Translations under genes and position numbers: made by a program
Notes under the pieces: generated by a model
Seen by the model: only the letters and a program-made list of their open reading frames with translations
Database searches by the model: none
What the model was told of the DNA's origin: nothing
In this document: positions 35,468-43,378 of the stretch, piece after piece
Layout of the letters: every line of letters begins with the position of its first letter
Numbering within the stretch: position 1 is the first letter of the stretch
NCBI GenBank assembly: GCA_900757865.1
Contig: CAAEPH010000031.1
Location: 1-64,000, forward strand
Direction of reading: 5' to 3'
Length of the DNA: 64,000 nt
DNA from: an uncultured Sutterella sp.
GTDB taxonomy: Bacteria; Pseudomonadota; Gammaproteobacteria; Burkholderiales; Burkholderiaceae_F

Positions 35468-36548
35468 TACTGCTCAACGCCGTTTTCACTGCCTCGCGTT
35501 GACTGTCAGCCAGCGTAATCTTGAGCTTACGTTCCGTCCACGGAATGGCTTTTTCCGCATCGATCGAGGGCCAGGGACAGATTCCCGTCTGCAGGGCGTG
35601 AAGTTGTGTCGCCACGCCCTGCTCGGCTGCCAAGAGACTGCTTAAATAGACGGCGTTTTTGAGCGGGGTGGACACTTCACTGATCACGCCACGGGCGACT
35701 TCTTGATCAATCGCAGCGTCAATCGTTGCTTCAGGGATGTCTAAGAGCGCATTGGCTTCACGAATGAGCTCACCGCGCGGCAAAAAACAGTGCCCGTGGT
35801 TGCCACTAGCCTCATTGAGCGTGTAGCTCACCCCTGCTCTCGCGCGCAAGATCGAGTCTTTAGCAATGCCCACGTTTTGCGCAATCGTGTCGGCAGACTT
35901 GAACCCAATCCCGCGAATGTCTTCAGCCAAGCGATACGGATTGTGCGAGACCACGTCAATGGCTTGCTCGCCATAGGTCTTGTAGATGCGCACGGCTTTG
36001 GAGGTCGAGACGCTGTGACCGTGCAAAAACACCATGATTTTTCGCACTATACGTTGCTCAGTCCAGCCCGCGACGATTTTTTTCACACGCTTGGGGCCGA
36101 TCCCCTCGATGGCTAATAACTGATCGGGGTTGTTTTCGATGACCGCGAAAATGTTCTCTCCGTGGGCTGCAACCATTTTTTTGGCATAGTGCGGGCCAAT
36201 GCCTTTGACCATGCCCGAGCCCAAATACTTCTCAATGCCCTGCAACGTGGTGGGGGCGACCACATTGAGAATCTTGGCGCGAAATTGCTGCCCGTGGACG
36301 TTGTCAATAAACCATTCACCCCGTGCGGTGAGCCACTCACCAGGGTTTACTGTGGGGGTGTGCCCCACTACCGTGACGATATCGCGAAAGCCACGCGCTT
36401 TGACGCGCAAGACGCAAAAGCCGTTGGTCTCGTTATGAAACGTCACGCGCTCAAGCAGCCCTTCGACTCGCTCGGTTTTGGGTAACGCCGACGGTTTCAG
36501 AGGCGGTTGGAGTCGCTTAAATGGTGGACGATGAGGGGTGTTGGGCAT
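35436..36548 (-). pseudogene. recD2: RecD2-type helicase, C-terminal half missing
   Basis: The N-terminal half is a good RecD2: LLERVTFHNETNGFCVLRVK, YLGSGMVKGIGPHYAKKMV, helix-hairpin-helix segments (IEGIGPKRVKKI) and DIRGIGFKSADTIA. After LADSQREAVKTALSS, where the Walker A motif GGPGTGKTT should follow, homology ends. The last residues (HGHVTKTKY) are read from the edge of repeat copy A. The ATPase and helicase motifs are gone, so the protein cannot unwind DNA. The missing half is not found anywhere in the window. The ATG at 36548 is taken as the start; a longer form to 36623 is possible. Confidence 0.85.
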
Positions 36549-37079
36549 AGACAGAAGAGAAATCGAAAGCGATCGAAATAGCAGAGCCTTGTCGCGTCCC
36601 GTTAACGCCCATGAAACGGACATAAAGCGGACGTCTACTCTTCTTTATACCTGATGATAGGCTCGATTGTCCAAGCGGTGGTCATGATCACGATGTGCTC
36701 TAGCCAGGACGGTGTGCGTTAGAACACAGAGAAGATACCATCGCCATGTCCGCAGGCGTGACCGACTGCGGACATGGCTGGCCATGCAGTCCCGTCAGTA
36801 AGTAGTTGGGTAACGTTGGACATTGCCTAAACTTCTCTTAACCTCTTCGTTCTCCGTAAGAACGAAAGAGACGCCGCGACGGTTGTGTTGACCTGTCTAG
36901 CAACAGACAGCCCCAGACACATTCCTACCGGCGTGATCCTCAGATTTATCCAGGCCGGAGTTTTCCAGCTTCGATAACTTCGAGGATCTTGCGTGGACCT
37001 CACGAGCGGGAGAACGTCCGAACTGCTAACCCTCAGGAGCACGGGGGGCAGTTGGGGCGTTCAGGTCGTGAGGACCGCT
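36549..37079. other. Intergenic region with a GC-rich hairpin
   Basis: CCATGTCCGCA (36744-36754) pairs perfectly with TGCGGACATGG (36767-36777) around a 12-nt loop, without a T run. A second, longer-range pairing GGACCTCACGA (about 36994-37004) with TCGTGAGGACC (about 37065-37075) is adjacent to the next gene's stop. Known RNAs (RNase P, tmRNA, 6S, SRP) do not match. No gene was recognised. Confidence 0.4.
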
Positions 37080-38585
37080 TTAACGCTCGATGGGCATTTC
37101 AAAATAGATCTTGTTGGGACCGTCGTACTTTAAGTTCAGGTCCTTGTCGCCCGCGTAGATGGGCTTGATGGGGACGGCCAAGACTGTTTCTTCGCCTGGC
37201 TTCACCGCAACAATGTCGTCTCGCATGCTACCCACGGTGTCGTAGGTTTTGTTGAGCAACGCATACATGTAGAAGTTCTTCATCCACACGTCGTACGGCG
37301 CCTTGCTCAGGTTTTTCACGTTGACGCTCAAGGTCATGGTGGAGGTCTTTTCGTCGTAGGTTTGTTTGACGACCTTCATCTCGATGTCGCCCTTGCGACT
37401 CACGTTGATGGGGTTGACTTTGAGGTCTTTCGGGCGCTGATTGATCGCACCGATGTTGTGCTGGTACCCTGTCTTGAGATAACGCTCAATGGCGGGTTGC
37501 AAGTCTTTGGCTAAGCGCTCGTAATTGGCCATTTCCGCAGGCGCGTTGGGAAGGTCAACCTGAAGCGAATTCTTTTCCACGATCGCTTTCGTTAACTGAT
37601 CCGCGAAGGTGCGGAACCCAGGGCCAAAGTCGTCCTTATAAGCCAAGCCTTCGTACTTGCTTGTGCGGAAGTACTTTTTGAGCTTCTCGTCTTTGATGTC
37701 AGCTGGGGTGTCTGGGAAGATCTCGTCGTAGCGCGCGTCGCGGATGGTTTTTCCCTTAAACACCAACTGCAAACGCGCAAGCACGCCGTTGGCGAGCGGT
37801 TCGGTGAGCCCGATGTAGTACTCGTCCGACGGTTTGTCGACCATGGCGTTCAATTTCCCGACCGCTGGGATAAACGCGTCGCGTGCGGAGTTCGATGACC
37901 CGTAGACGGTGTCAAACGGGATATTGAGGCTGTTGTGCTTTAAGACTTGGTACTCCAAGAACGTGATGCCATTGGCCCAGGTGACCAGGGTGTCGTCCGT
38001 GCGCCCTTTGCTTTGCTGGAAGAACGTGTAGCCTGAGCGGCGCTTACGACTCCCCGCCCAGTACTTGTCGTAGTAGCGCGGATCGAGTTGCTCGTCCATT
38101 TCAATGTGCACGATGCGACCCTTGTCGACTACGCAGTCCACGTAGGCCGAGAACGTCAAATCACGATGCGGGAAGTCAAAGCGCAGTCCATAGTATTCGC
38201 CTTCGATGAGGCCGAGCGGAGGCTCCGCTGTCCAGTACATCTTCTCGGCTTTGACTTGTGGATCCATCGGCGGTTTTGGATTCACTTTGCGCGAAGGGAG
38301 CACCGTGGCACCAGAGATGGTGTCGTACTCGTAGGCGTGCCCGTTGTAGACGATGCCTTTGGCGTCACGGTTAATGAATGAGTACGTATTCGGAATGAGT
38401 GAAAGCTCGGCGACGGTCGCACGAGCTGGCGTCGTTTTTTGTGCGACTACCGTGGCCGTGGGCTGTTTACTCGCCTGGCTGTGTCCATCGACTTTTTTCG
38501 AGGCGCTTGACACGCCATCTGCAGCCCAAGCGCCTTGCGCTAGCAAACAGGCCGTGACAAGCATGGTCAACTTGAACGGTTTCAT
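37080..38585 (-). CDS. Large secreted protein of unknown function, possibly FMN-binding-like
   Basis: The 501-residue protein has a clear signal peptide (LTMLVTACLLAQGAWA). No family is certain. Two segments recall FMN-binding domains: EGEYYGLRFDF...VDKGRIVHIEMDE, and motifs near the flavinylation consensus, YDTISGATVLPS (about 87-98) and DTVYGSSNSA (about 225-234). The first lacks the usual final Thr/Ser directly after SGATx; the second keeps Ser. The C-terminal 120 residues resemble an immunoglobulin-like domain (TMTLSVNVKNLSKAPYD). In organisms rich in exported flavoproteins an extracytoplasmic electron carrier is plausible, but this is inference. It is divergent from the agmatine-deiminase-like gene. 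Confidence 0.6.
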   Translation of the reverse strand: MKPFKLTMLVTACLLAQGAWAADGVSSASKKVDGHSQASKQPTATVVAQKTTPARATVAELSLIPNTYSFINRDAKGIVYNGHAYEYDTISGATVLPSRKVNPKPPMDPQVKAEKMYWTAEPPLGLIEGEYYGLRFDFPHRDLTFSAYVDCVVDKGRIVHIEMDEQLDPRYYDKYWAGSRKRRSGYTFFQQSKGRTDDTLVTWANGITFLEYQVLKHNSLNIPFDTVYGSSNSARDAFIPAVGKLNAMVDKPSDEYYIGLTEPLANGVLARLQLVFKGKTIRDARYDEIFPDTPADIKDEKLKKYFRTSKYEGLAYKDDFGPGFRTFADQLTKAIVEKNSLQVDLPNAPAEMANYERLAKDLQPAIERYLKTGYQHNIGAINQRPKDLKVNPINVSRKGDIEMKVVKQTYDEKTSTMTLSVNVKNLSKAPYDVWMKNFYMYALLNKTYDTVGSMRDDIVAVKPGEETVLAVPIKPIYAGDKDLNLKYDGPNKIYFEMPIER

Positions 38586-38945
38586 GGTTCTCTCCTTTGA
38601 GGTGAAAATTGCAAACGATTTGAGTATATCAATATTGTTGGGCTGGTAAGACTAGTGTTAGTACGGGGTTCGAAATTTTCTGGTGAGGCGTTCAAATCGT
38701 TTGAAAACGTGTCTCATTGATTCGTGTTTTCGCTAGTGTCCCCTCTTTGTTGTGTTGTTTTTTTGCATCAAGTTGTGCCACAGCTTCTGGACGCCCAATT
38801 GGGCCCCGTTGCAGAATCCCGTTCAAAAGCCCTAACGCCAGAAGCATAAAAACGCCTGCGTTAGAGATACTACTTTCGTACGCTCGACAACCCTAAGGTC
38901 GTCTTCGTAAAATCGTTCTCACTGGATAACTCTATACGTTGAACT
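38586..38945. other. Divergent promoter region
   Basis: A CTAACGC/GCGTTAG inverted repeat (about 38832-38864) lies between the two divergent genes. A polyT run occurs near 38758. No gene was recognised. Confidence 0.35.
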
Positions 38946-40097
38946 ATGTTTTCTTGCTTGAAACCTGCTCCCTTGTTGACGCTTTTGAGTGCGACGTTGA
39001 TGATGGTGAACTGCTCGACGGCAGCGTCCGCGGAGGATATGATGAGCCCGTCTCGTTTTACGACGGCTGTGCGATACACCATGCCTGAGGAGTCTCACCC
39101 GCACACGGCGACGTGGCTTCAGTGGCCGCACGAGCACCAATACGGGGTCACGTACCGTAACCGGTTGGAGCCCGTGTGGGTCGCCATGACCAAGGCGTTG
39201 GTCGGCAGTGAGGCGGTCAACATTGTGGTCTACGACGAGGCGGCGCAAACGCGTGCAACCAAGCAACTCACCGCAGCAGGGGTGGATCTTAGCGACGTGC
39301 ATTTTTTTCGCTGGCCCACGGATGACGTGTGGGTGCGCGACAACGGCCCGATTTATGTCTTTGACCGCGACGGTCAGTTGACGATTGAAGACTGGGGGTT
39401 TAATGGGTGGGGTGAAAAAGCCGACTTTGAAAACTGCGATCAGATCCCCTCGCGTGTAGCCAAGTTCCAAGGCTTACCCTCGGTGTCGGTGGCAAAATTG
39501 GTTAACGAAGGCGGCAGTGTCGAAATCGACGGTCGCGGAACGCTGATGGCGACGCGCTCGAGTGTCATTAACGCTAACCGAAATCCCGACATGAGCCAAG
39601 CCGATATTGAAGAGGTCTTCCATGAGTATCTGGGCGTCTCGAACTTCATTTGGCTCAATGGCGTGGCTGGGCTTGAAATTACTGACATGCACGTGGACGG
39701 CTTTGCGCGCTTTGCCAATGCACATACGATTATCACGATGAGTGATGAGGATTTGCTCGACTGGGAAGTGCCCGAAGGGGATATTGAAACCCTGAGAGAG
39801 GCCAAAGACATTGACGGCGTCCCTTATGATCAAGTGTTGGTGCCACTCACGAAACACAACGTCGTCACCACCTATGGCAAAGACCTGGGCTTTCGTGGGA
39901 GTTACATCAATTACTACATCGGTAACAAAGTTGTGTTGGTCCCAAACTACCAAGATCCCAACGATAAGGTTGCCAACGCCACTATTCAGAAGCTCTACCC
40001 CACGCGCAAAGTCATCGGTATCGATGTGCGCAATCTAATCGCCAACGGCGGGATGGTGCACTGCGTCACGCAGCAGCAACCCGCGCCTGCGCCTTAA
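38946..40097 (+). CDS. Exported agmatine deiminase / peptidylarginine deiminase family enzyme
   Basis: The 383-residue protein has the guanidine-modifying fold: WLQWPHE, TDDVWVRDNGPIYV, NEGGSVEIDGRGTL, TDMHVDGFARF and the C-terminal nucleophile motif NGGMVHCVTQQQP (Cys about 374). The closest family is PAD_porph (AguA: agmatine to N-carbamoylputrescine; also bacterial peptidylarginine deiminases). Unlike cytoplasmic AguA it begins with a signal-like segment (LLTLLSATLMMVNCSTAASA), so it is probably periplasmic or surface-exposed. That favours action on exogenous agmatine or peptide arginine. A small membrane protein follows. Confidence 0.85.
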   Translation: MFSCLKPAPLLTLLSATLMMVNCSTAASAEDMMSPSRFTTAVRYTMPEESHPHTATWLQWPHEHQYGVTYRNRLEPVWVAMTKALVGSEAVNIVVYDEAAQTRATKQLTAAGVDLSDVHFFRWPTDDVWVRDNGPIYVFDRDGQLTIEDWGFNGWGEKADFENCDQIPSRVAKFQGLPSVSVAKLVNEGGSVEIDGRGTLMATRSSVINANRNPDMSQADIEEVFHEYLGVSNFIWLNGVAGLEITDMHVDGFARFANAHTIITMSDEDLLDWEVPEGDIETLREAKDIDGVPYDQVLVPLTKHNVVTTYGKDLGFRGSYINYYIGNKVVLVPNYQDPNDKVANATIQKLYPTRKVIGIDVRNLIANGGMVHCVTQQQPAPAP

Positions 40098-40127
40098 TAC
40101 GCGCGAGCAACCTGGGAGAGAACACGC

Positions 40128-40439
40128 ATGGCGTTTGATGTCAAAGATTACCGCCAGCCGATGATCAATTCATCGGGGTTTATCATGGCGTTTTTGCTCG
40201 GCTTTCTGGGCCAGTGGATTACGGAACCGAATTTTGCCCTGCGTAGTGCCAGTGACTACGTCACGTTTACGGGCACGGCCCTGGGTCTTTTGCTCCTACT
40301 GGGAGTACAGATGGGTCTCATGCTACCGTCTGAGGAGACAGGTGACGGTGGGAAAGGCCATTACCTAAAATTATTGCGACTCTATGTTGCAGGTGTCGTA
40401 GTGCCAGTCGTAGCACTCTTAGTGGCCGCTTTCCTGTAG
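40128..40439 (+). CDS. Small membrane protein of unknown function
   Basis: The 103-residue protein has three hydrophobic segments (FIMAFLLGFLGQWI, FTGTALGLLLLLGVQMGLML, YVAGVVVPVVALLVAAFL). It starts 31 bases after the deiminase with GGGAG upstream and is probably in its operon. It might be a small transporter subunit or accessory protein; no family was recognised. An insertion sequence begins seven bases after its stop codon. Confidence 0.65.
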   Translation: MAFDVKDYRQPMINSSGFIMAFLLGFLGQWITEPNFALRSASDYVTFTGTALGLLLLLGVQMGLMLPSEETGDGGKGHYLKLLRLYVAGVVVPVVALLVAAFL

Positions 40440-40446
40440 CAATATA

Positions 40447-42420
40447 CCTGAACTCCGCCTTAAATGCTCCCTATGCTCAAAACGCGTGGGGGTTCGCGGA
40501 GACCTAACATTTCCAACAAACGCCGACGTTTGGCAGCGACCGTTAACCGCACCCAAGCGTTGGCGTTTTTGCGTTTAGTCGCTCGAATCATTTCGAGGTT
40601 CTGGAATAACGCATCCATCGAATCGTAGGGGATTTTGAGCTCAGGATCGGATTTCTCAGCCCGTTTAGCGCTCATCATTATGATCATGCGTAAACTCGTA
40701 GCCAGCGTGTTGACAAAGACTTTCCCATGAAAAAATTTAGCCTGCACGTGTAGGCGATCGCCACCGAGCCAATTCTTCTGTTGATAAAAGTCTTGCTCAA
40801 CCATGTACCGATGGCGATAGCTGCGAAGCGCTTCAAAGGGATCGTCGACACAATTGGTTCTCAGCACAAAACGGCAAGCACGTTCAACATCCTCGTCGAG
40901 TTTTGAGGTGCAAATAGACCAAACAGTTTTTCCTGCTGTGTTACGACTTTCCTTGACATAACGTCCGTACTTTTCCCAGTCATCCGTTGGAATACGTTTT
41001 CCCTCTTCTTTGAGCTCACAAATTTCTTTCGCCTTCGTCCAGCGTAGTTTTCGTTGTTCAGCGCAAATCTGTTCCATTCGGTAGAGATGGACATTTACTT
41101 TCGCGTCCAGCTGTCCAGCTTCAGTCTGTTGCTTCCAAAGTTCATCCGTTTTGTACCCAAAGACCTCTAAGCGACCATCGTAGAAGGCCGAGTTGGTCAA
41201 GGAGTTGTGGTGTTTTGCAAATTCGCGATCAATAGCTGCTTCCCGTTGACGCACCCCCTGGATGAATTTCAAATCAAGATTCAGCATTTTTTGGACGCTC
41301 ATGATGGATGAGTAGCCACGATCGGTCACCAAAATATTCTGGCTTAAATCAAAGCCCGCCTCCAGCATCCCATACAGCACGTCTTTCAATGAGGCGACAT
41401 CATTAACAGAGCCGTCATAGAGGTGGGTATAGACGATATCGCCCGTTTTTTGATCGCACACGACGGTGTAATTGATTTGTCTTAAGTCGGGATCGCGTTT
41501 AGCGTGTCCATACTGAGCCTCAGCGATCGTGTTGGAGTAGGTTGAGATTGAGGTGCTGTCCAACGCGTATTCAATGCATTGCCCACGCAGAGACGGCTTC
41601 TTCTTGAATACTTCCTCCCAACTTTCCCCCTGGCGTTGATGTCGAAGAGAAAAATACTGATTGATGTTCACACTGTTAACTGACGCCAGCGTTTCCGAAA
41701 TATGCTGGCTGCTCATTCGACGCTCCGTGGGTAGCCAGTGTTGTTGGCGCCACAGATCGTAGGTTGCCATTGAGCCACCGTTGGCGAGTTTGTAGATCGA
41801 AAGATACAGAAGCTCTTCGCCGAGCTCCTTACCAAACACCGCTTTAAGGTGTCTGTCGATACCGTGTGCTTTAGCCACTTGATACGCTGCCCAAGTTAAG
41901 CCGACGCTGATAGACGACTCCATAGCGCCAGCTTCTTCGTGCTCAACGCTTTTCTGTTCGGCTTTTTCAGGGAAATCTTTCCGATACTCGTCCAGAGTGA
42001 CTGGCTTATGTGATGCACCCCAATACCAATCCTGACCTGCATATTGCGGATGGTCCGCTAAAAACTTATCTGAAATAGCAATTCTGTTGTCAGGCATCAA
42101 ACGGCCAACATGACGTCGCTTGTCACGTTTGGGTTTCTTGAGTTCCTTGTCCCACCGCATGGTGTAGGCACGGATGTACGTAATCCCTGTTTTAGTCGTT
42201 GTTTCGGCTGTGAAACACCACTTCGTTGGTGTCTGTGTCTCTTCAAGCTTAATTTGCTCAGTCATCTACGTACTCCCGCGTATTTATATAGGGAGTATGA
42301 TGGCATAAAAAAGAAACCCTCTGAAAAACGAGTCGTTTAAAATCAGAGAGTTAGATAGCTTATTTTTCTTAGAATTGATTTGAATCAACGCCTCAGGGAG
42401 CATTTGAGGCGGAGTTCAGG
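40447..42420 (-). mobile_element. IS1634/IS4-type insertion sequence
   Basis: The 1974-bp element has terminal inverted repeats: CCTGAACTCCGCCTTAAATG at the left and, reading inward from the right, CCTGAACTCCGCCTCAAATG, continuing GCTCCCT on both sides (one mismatch in about 26). A single transposase gene fills it. The flanks (CAATATA on the left, ATGAAG on the right) show no target duplication, although this IS type normally leaves one. The right end opens directly into repeat copy B. Confidence 0.85.
40460..42265 (-). CDS. IS1634-type DDE transposase
   Basis: The 601-residue transposase belongs to the DDE superfamily. ALDSTSISTYSN (first Asp), LVTDRGYSSIMSVQKML (second Asp) and YRHRYMVEQDFYQQKN (Glu region) fit the DDE triad of IS4/IS1634 transposases. 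GGGAG precedes the ATG, and the frame appears full length, so the IS may be active. Confidence 0.88.
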   Translation of the reverse strand: MTEQIKLEETQTPTKWCFTAETTTKTGITYIRAYTMRWDKELKKPKRDKRRHVGRLMPDNRIAISDKFLADHPQYAGQDWYWGASHKPVTLDEYRKDFPEKAEQKSVEHEEAGAMESSISVGLTWAAYQVAKAHGIDRHLKAVFGKELGEELLYLSIYKLANGGSMATYDLWRQQHWLPTERRMSSQHISETLASVNSVNINQYFSLRHQRQGESWEEVFKKKPSLRGQCIEYALDSTSISTYSNTIAEAQYGHAKRDPDLRQINYTVVCDQKTGDIVYTHLYDGSVNDVASLKDVLYGMLEAGFDLSQNILVTDRGYSSIMSVQKMLNLDLKFIQGVRQREAAIDREFAKHHNSLTNSAFYDGRLEVFGYKTDELWKQQTEAGQLDAKVNVHLYRMEQICAEQRKLRWTKAKEICELKEEGKRIPTDDWEKYGRYVKESRNTAGKTVWSICTSKLDEDVERACRFVLRTNCVDDPFEALRSYRHRYMVEQDFYQQKNWLGGDRLHVQAKFFHGKVFVNTLATSLRMIIMMSAKRAEKSDPELKIPYDSMDALFQNLEMIRATKRKNANAWVRLTVAAKRRRLLEMLGLREPPRVLSIGSI

Positions 42421-42803
42421 ATGAAGAAAAGGCCGACACTCAACGATGTGAGGTCAGCCTTTGTCCTCTGCTGATTTTAGAACAGCACTTTTACCAGCCA
42501 ACGACAAAAGTTAAAAAAGCTCTTGCCTGCTTTGATGGTAAGTGTTATTCTTATCTGCAGAGAGACACTATGTTTGGATTTACGTGGCATAGCGATCTCC
42601 ACAGAGACGGCTTAACCTGTTGCAGAGGTTAGGCCGTTTTGCTTGATGTCTACCCGTACACTATGCACGGGTAGAATCGGGACAGCAACCCCCAATTCTG
42701 CCAAGCCTTTTTAGTATACGCCTTTTAAATTCTGTATTGGAAATACTACTTTTATTTTGAAGTTTTCGGTACGAATATTTAGTTTTGGTGACGTGACTAT
42801 GAC
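42421..42803 (+). repeat. Structured intergenic repeat, copy B (tandem with C)
   Basis: This copy is 383 bases long, in tandem with copy C at a period of 474 bases. The first 115 bases (a terminator-like AAAGGC...GCCTTT hairpin at 42428-42462 and flanks) are shared only by B and C. The following 270 bases are the element also seen in copy A: promoter TTGCCT (42523-42528), 17-bp spacer, TATTCT (42546-42551), a variable hairpin, the terminator hairpin, and the conserved TTTTTAGTATACGCC block. The IS starts at its left boundary. Confidence 0.75.
42556..42643 (+). ncRNA. Candidate small RNA of repeat copy B
   Basis: The predicted transcript contains CTATG (stem), a 15-nt loop TTTGGATTTACGTGG, CATAG, an outer GAGA/TCTC pairing, then the terminator (42607-42618 with 42626-42637). 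The stem is identical to copy C but the loop is different. Confidence 0.45.
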
Positions 42804-42894
42804 GCCTGTCGTTGCTCTTTAATTCAATGTGGCAAATCGTTCTCTTTTGTGTCGATTTTTCGTGCACGACACATAGGATGAAAGGAGCTTCTGG

Positions 42895-43277
42895 ATGAAG
42901 AAAAGGCCGACACTCAACGATATGAGGTCAGCCTTTGTCCTCTGCTGATTTTAGAACAGCACTTTTACTAGCCATCGACAAAAGTTAAAAAAGCTCTTGC
43001 CTGATTTGATGGTAAGTGTTATTCTTATCTGCAGAGAGACACTATGTCTATGTTTAGAGTTCATAGCGATCTCCACAGAGACGGCTTAACCTCTTCTCCA
43101 GGTTAGGCCGTTTTGCTTGATTTCTATCCGTACACCATGTACGGATAGAATCGGGACAGCAACCCCCAATTCTGTCAAGCCTCTTTAGTATACGCCTTTT
43201 AAATTCTGTATTGGAAATATTACTTTTATTTAGAAATTTTCTCTCCGAATATTGGATTTTGATGACGTAACAATGAC
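42895..43277 (+). repeat. Structured intergenic repeat, copy C (tandem with B)
   Basis: This is a direct repeat of copy B, near-identical in the first 150 bases and more diverged at the right end. It carries the promoter (TTGCCT at 42997-43002, TATTCT at 43020-43025), the variable hairpin and the terminator. Its second hairpin reads CTATCCGTACA...TGTACGGATAG, a paired change relative to CTACCCG...CGGGTAG in B. Confidence 0.75.
43030..43117 (+). ncRNA. Candidate small RNA of repeat copy C
   Basis: Same fold as copy B: CTATG and CATAG stem, but a different 15-nt loop (TCTATGTTTAGAGTT), followed by the terminator (43081-43092 with 43100-43111). Confidence 0.45.
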
Positions 43278-43326
43278 GCCAGCCGAGGCTCTTCTAAACA
43301 ACGCTTTAAATCTTCCTCCAAGCTGA

Positions 43327-43359
43327 CAAAAAAGCCCCCACTGACGAGCAGTGGAGGCC
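43327..43359 (-). terminator. Terminator of the second autotransporter
   Basis: On the minus strand GCCTCCACTGC...CAGTGGGGGC forms a stem followed by a T6 run, directly after the stop codon region. Confidence 0.8.
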
Positions 43360-43378
43360 TCTGTGACTATGGTGACGT

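Noticed and set aside
36780..37079. Known structural RNA (RNase P, tmRNA, 6S, SRP)
   Set aside because: Signature sequences of these RNAs are absent.
42661..42867. 68-codon minus-strand frame through repeat copy B
   Set aside because: It is not preserved in copies A and C, and conserved hairpins explain the sequence better as RNA.
35196..43277. CRISPR array or IS110-type bridge RNA
   Set aside because: Copies are 270 bases long, not short regular repeats, and no cas or IS110-type recombinase gene is present.
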